Positions 60,874 to 64,000 of a stretch of 64,000 nucleotides of DNA are shown in pieces. Below the pieces are notes generated by a model. It was not told the origin of the DNA, made no database searches, and was given only the letters and a program-made list of their open reading frames with translations. Position 1 is the stretch's first letter; the number at the start of each line of letters is the position of its first letter. The position numbers and the translations under genes were made by a program. Source of the DNA: Alisma plantago-aquatica (lineage: Eukaryota > Streptophyta > Magnoliopsida > Alismatales > Alismataceae). Location of the stretch: the NCBI GenBank assembly GCA_963693085.1, contig OY856413.1:545383379-545447378 (forward strand). Direction: 5' to 3'.

Positions 60874-63800
60874 CTAAAATTGTGATCTTTTATCAATTAA
60901 CAATCCTTCATTGTGATCTCCGCGCACATATAAGTCATCATTAGCTTCAATATTTTGTGGAGTTGGCAACCCAACTGAGAATGGACTGGAGTCATCATAC
61001 TTATCATAGTACTCTTCTTCATCTATAGGATCTTCAATGAACTGTCTTTTACCATGAAGAACAACCGACCATTTATCATTTGCAAGATCATCGATATAGA
61101 ATATTTGTTTCGCCTGTGATGCCAATATGAATGGTTCACCCTTCTCGCCAATCTTTTCAAAGTTCACCAAAGTGAAACCCAATTCATCCACTATAACTCC
61201 TTTGGTGTTATCAACCCAATTACATTTAAAGAGCGGAATTTTGAAATCTATGTAGTCAAACTCCCAAATGTCCTCAATGACACCGTAATATGACATTTTA
61301 GCTTCACGTGGACTCTTATCCTTTGCACTTGCAAAGTACATAGTCGACGCTTGAAGAGTGACCCCACTATTTTGGACGACACTCTTATCATCTTGGCGCT
61401 TTGTGTAATATGTGAATCCATTAATGTCAAACCCTTCATAAGACATAACATTCGGTTTTGGTTTAAAGGCGAGGCATTTGATAGTTTCTGTAATATCATT
61501 TGGTGTTTGAGATAGTTGATGTAAGACTTTATCTTCAAACCACTTAGTAAAAGTCTTATTATGCTCTCTAGCAAGCCACATTGAACTTGCTCGAGGATGT
61601 TGTCTCTTTATGAAATTGGTATGTTCCTCGATATAAACACTCACTTCATCCATATTGTGTAAAATATACAAGTGAGCTTGTTCCAACTGCTCACGGCTGA
61701 TTACTTTCACCCGTGATCCCAAAATTCCTTTGCCCTCCTCAATATTCTTGTCATTATCAGGAGTGTCATTACCACTGAGAAAGTCATTGCAAAAATCCAT
61801 AACCTCTCTCGCCACATAACCTTCAATAATACTCCCTTCAGGCCGATAACGGTTTCGAACATCACCTTTAAAAACGCTCATGTATCGTTCAAAGGGATAC
61901 ATCCAATGCAAGAAAACTGGTCCCAACATTTTCACTTCCCTAGTCAAGTGGACAACAAGATGTACCATGATATCAAAGAACGAAGGAGGGAAATACATCT
62001 CAAGCTGACATAGGGTAACAACCACTTCTCTTTGCAAATTATCGAGAGTATCAGGGTCAATAACTTTGCTGCATAGACTGTTGAAAAAGAAACAAAGTCT
62101 GCTAATTGCAAACCTTACATGCTTCGGCAATATAGATCGAATTGCCACGGGCAATATTTGTTGCATTAGAGTGTGACAATCATGAGATTTAAGACCTATC
62201 AACTTCAGATCTTTCATTGATACCAATCTACGGATGTTGGATGAGTAACCATGTGGCACCTTAACATTTACCAAGCATTCACAAAAAGTTTTCTTCTCCT
62301 TTCTAGACAACGTGTAATAAGCAGGAGGTAAGTATGTTCTTTTATTACCCATTTCACGTAATTCTGTTAATTCTGACCTTATTCCCATTTCACGTAGGTC
62401 CAGTCTGGATTTTATCCCATCTTTAGTCTTACCTGGTATATTTAATAGAGTACCAATGATGCTATCACATACATTTTTCTCAACGTGCATTACATCGATA
62501 CAATGCCTGACTGTCAAAGAACTCCAATAAGGAAGATCCCAAAATATTGACTTCTTCTTGAATGAAGAATTGTCACTCCGTGTGGCCATACTACATTGTG
62601 ATTTCTTACCAAATTCATTGACAATGTCTTTTACTCTTTCATAAACAACATCCCCTGGTATAGGTTTAGGTGCACTTCGTTCATCATTCCATCCATTGAA
62701 TGCTTTGCGCTTCCTACGATACGAATGGAATTTTGAAAGAAACCTTCGATGACCAAGATATACAGTCTTGCCGCCATGTTTTAGTCTTATTGAATCAGTG
62801 TTTTCTTCACATATAGGACACGCTTTAGCTCCTTTGACACTATATCCAGACAAATTCCCATATGTTGGAAAGTCATTAATAGTGCAAAACAACATAGCGT
62901 GCAAACGAAATGTCTCTCTTGCTGAAGCATCATAGGTCATCACACCTTCAGCCCAAAGTTTCTTTAAGTCATCAATCAAAGGTTCAAGATAAACATCGAT
63001 ATCATTTCCGGGTTGTTTAGGACCCGATATCAACAATGACAACATAACGTACTTATTTTTCATACACATCCAGGGAGGAAGATTGTATATAACAAGCATG
63101 ACTGGCCAAGTGCTATGTTGGCTGCTCAATGTCCCGTACGGATTCATCCCATCTGTACAAAGCCCAAGTCTTAGATTCCTATCTTCTTCACCAAATTTAG
63201 GGTACAATAGATCAATCTTCTTCCACTGTGGGGAATCAGACGCATGTCGTAGGATCCCATCATTATTTTTCTTAACATCTGCATGCCACCTCAAATTCTT
63301 CGCATCTTTCGGATTTGCAAACAAGCGTTGAAACCGTGATATTATAGGTAGATACCACAACACCTTGGCAAGAGAACCAGTTTTGGACTCCCCCGAAGTC
63401 GTCAATTTATACCGTGACGCACCACATTTTGGACAATCTTTCAAATCTACATAGTCCTTTTGAAATAATACACAATCATTCGGGCATGCGTGTATCTTCT
63501 TGGCCTCCATTCCCATTGGGCACAACATTTTCTTTACCTGGTATGTTGAGATTGGAAGCTCGTTTCCTTCAGGAAGCATTTCTTTCAACAAAGTCAACAA
63601 TGAAGTGAAGCTTTTGTCGCTCCATCTATTGTTAGCTTTCAACTTATACAATCTCAAGACAGCGCTAAGCTTCGTAAACTTAGCACAACCTGTGTATAAC
63701 GGTATCTCAGCATCATGCACAATGTTTGTAAAGATAGGAGGTGGATCGGTGTGCTCTACCCTACAACTATCCAGCATCGCATCAACGATGTCTGCTGGAA

Positions 63801-64000
63801 CTGGTTCGTTCACATTTACGTCATCAGAGGCAATTTCTTCTTCCACCCAAGCACTGCTATCGACATCTACTGGTTTCGATTTTGAAATCTCTCCATGCCA
63901 GTGCCATTCTGTATAGCCTTGTACAATCCCGTTGCACATGACATGACTTTTGATTTCCTCACCAGTGTTGACTTTCAAGTTGTTACCGCAATGCCTACAT
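60874..64000 (-). CDS. tnp2 (TNPD-like) CACTA transposase, N-terminus outside the window
   Basis: The frame is open from the window edge to the stop at 60874-60876. There is no in-window ATG at its start: codons right of 63978 continue open and read CRHCGNNLKVNTGEEIKSHV. That is the Cys-rich transposase-associated domain (its CxxC plus MCNGIVQGYTEWHWHGE), so the gene starts beyond 64000. Next come HACPNDCVLFQKDY with CPKCGASRY (Cys pairs), then the Transposase_21/tnp2 core (DGMNPYGTLSSQHSTWPV, YNLPPWMCMKNKYVMLSLLI, HCIDVMHVEKNVCDSI). DUF4218 follows (HDCHTLMQQILPVAIRSILP, FERYMSVFKGDVRNRYRPEG), then DUF4216 (IPLFKCNWVDNTKGVIVDEL). Over 1030 codons without a stop indicates a recent, probably functional copy. 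The protein cuts at the CACTA ends during transposition. Confidence 0.92.
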   Translation of the reverse strand, partial: CRHCGNNLKVNTGEEIKSHVMCNGIVQGYTEWHWHGEISKSKPVDVDSSAWVEEEIASDDVNVNEPVPADIVDAMLDSCRVEHTDPPPIFTNIVHDAEIPLYTGCAKFTKLSAVLRLYKLKANNRWSDKSFTSLLTLLKEMLPEGNELPISTYQVKKMLCPMGMEAKKIHACPNDCVLFQKDYVDLKDCPKCGASRYKLTTSGESKTGSLAKVLWYLPIISRFQRLFANPKDAKNLRWHADVKKNNDGILRHASDSPQWKKIDLLYPKFGEEDRNLRLGLCTDGMNPYGTLSSQHSTWPVMLVIYNLPPWMCMKNKYVMLSLLISGPKQPGNDIDVYLEPLIDDLKKLWAEGVMTYDASARETFRLHAMLFCTINDFPTYGNLSGYSVKGAKACPICEENTDSIRLKHGGKTVYLGHRRFLSKFHSYRRKRKAFNGWNDERSAPKPIPGDVVYERVKDIVNEFGKKSQCSMATRSDNSSFKKKSIFWDLPYWSSLTVRHCIDVMHVEKNVCDSIIGTLLNIPGKTKDGIKSRLDLREMGIRSELTELREMGNKRTYLPPAYYTLSRKEKKTFCECLVNVKVPHGYSSNIRRLVSMKDLKLIGLKSHDCHTLMQQILPVAIRSILPKHVRFAISRLCFFFNSLCSKVIDPDTLDNLQREVVVTLCQLEMYFPPSFFDIMVHLVVHLTREVKMLGPVFLHWMYPFERYMSVFKGDVRNRYRPEGSIIEGYVAREVMDFCNDFLSGNDTPDNDKNIEEGKGILGSRVKVISREQLEQAHLYILHNMDEVSVYIEEHTNFIKRQHPRASSMWLAREHNKTFTKWFEDKVLHQLSQTPNDITETIKCLAFKPKPNVMSYEGFDINGFTYYTKRQDDKSVVQNSGVTLQASTMYFASAKDKSPREAKMSYYGVIEDIWEFDYIDFKIPLFKCNWVDNTKGVIVDELGFTLVNFEKIGEKGEPFILASQAKQIFYIDDLANDKWSVVLHGKRQFIEDPIDEEEYYDKYDDSSPFSVGLPTPQNIEANDDLYVRGDHNEGLLIDKRSQF

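Larger units (their letters stand above)
56415..64000 (-). mobile_element. CACTA (En/Spm) DNA transposon, apparently coding-competent, right part outside the window
   Basis: The left terminus is CACTACTACAGAAA, preceded by ATA (56412-56414), a candidate 3-bp target duplication. Inside are a GC-rich subterminal repeat array, a TNPA-like gene and a tnp2 (TNPD-like) gene, both on the minus strand. As transcription runs leftwards, the left terminus is the element's 3' end, and its 5' end lies beyond 64000. Both genes are open: 13 exons with consistent phase in one, and more than 1030 codons without a stop in the other. That sets it apart from every other element in the window and suggests a recent insertion. 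Autonomy depends on the unseen right end. Confidence 0.88.

Noticed and set aside
63500..63916. 138-codon forward ORF near the right edge
   Set aside because: It is antisense to the intact tnp2 gene and shows no family motif; a shadow frame.

Overview
The window looks like repeat-dense nuclear DNA of a flowering plant with a large, retrotransposon-rich genome. It is AT-rich. Every recognisable coding stretch belongs to a plant transposable-element family: Ty1/copia sirevirus-like, Ty3/gypsy Athila/Tat and chromovirus, and CACTA/En-Spm. I recognise no host gene, rRNA, tRNA or CRISPR array. Most element genes are decayed by stops, frameshifts and lost catalytic residues. The CACTA element at the right edge is the clear exception and looks young and intact.

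Layout. (1) 1-3191 is the 3' part of an old element. It carries two tandem Ulp1/C48-like peptidase-fold relics, then polypurine tracts and a probable LTR from 3192 to about 5.1 kb. (2) 6.7-8.6 kb holds a probable minus-strand LTR (tRNA-iMet-like primer site, TATA box). (3) 8.65-12.05 kb is a second, strongly diverged copy of the same double Ulp1-like module, again followed by a G-rich tract. (4) 12.15-17.1 kb is a patchwork of LTR ends. It includes repeat family X (13130 to about 15475), which recurs at 30853 to about 32800. (5) 17507-28548 is a degenerate sirevirus-like Ty1/copia element with both LTRs, gag, pol and an envelope-like third ORF. A piece of internal 3' sequence abuts its left LTR, suggesting a former head-to-tail concatemer. 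(6) About 29.2-42.4 kb is a nest: repeat Y has an LTR at 29230-30105 and a second LTR (about 32.8-33.3 kb plus 42.05-42.42 kb) split by an 8.7 kb Athila/Tat-type element (33311-42053). That element keeps both LTRs but has lost RT, RNase H and integrase, and it contains a MITE-like insert flanked by TA repeats. (7) 42.5-46.6 kb is another LTR, primer site and 5' coding stub. It is cut by the LTR of a minus-strand chromovirus (46614-53640) with chromodomain, integrase, RNase H, RT and protease relics. (8) 53.6-56.4 kb is unassigned. (9) 56415-64000 is a CACTA element transcribed leftwards. It has a CACTACTACAGAAA terminus, a subterminal repeat array, a 13-exon TNPA-like/Ulp1 gene in which every splice junction keeps the frame (784 codons), and a long uninterrupted tnp2 transposase ORF running off the right edge.

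Two things stand out. First, the double Ulp1-like module occurs twice in strongly diverged copies that share the same losses of catalytic residues, so the domains were probably already non-peptidase before the copies separated. Second, the CACTA element appears coding-competent for both of its proteins, including a Ulp1 domain whose His-Asp-Cys residues are all present.
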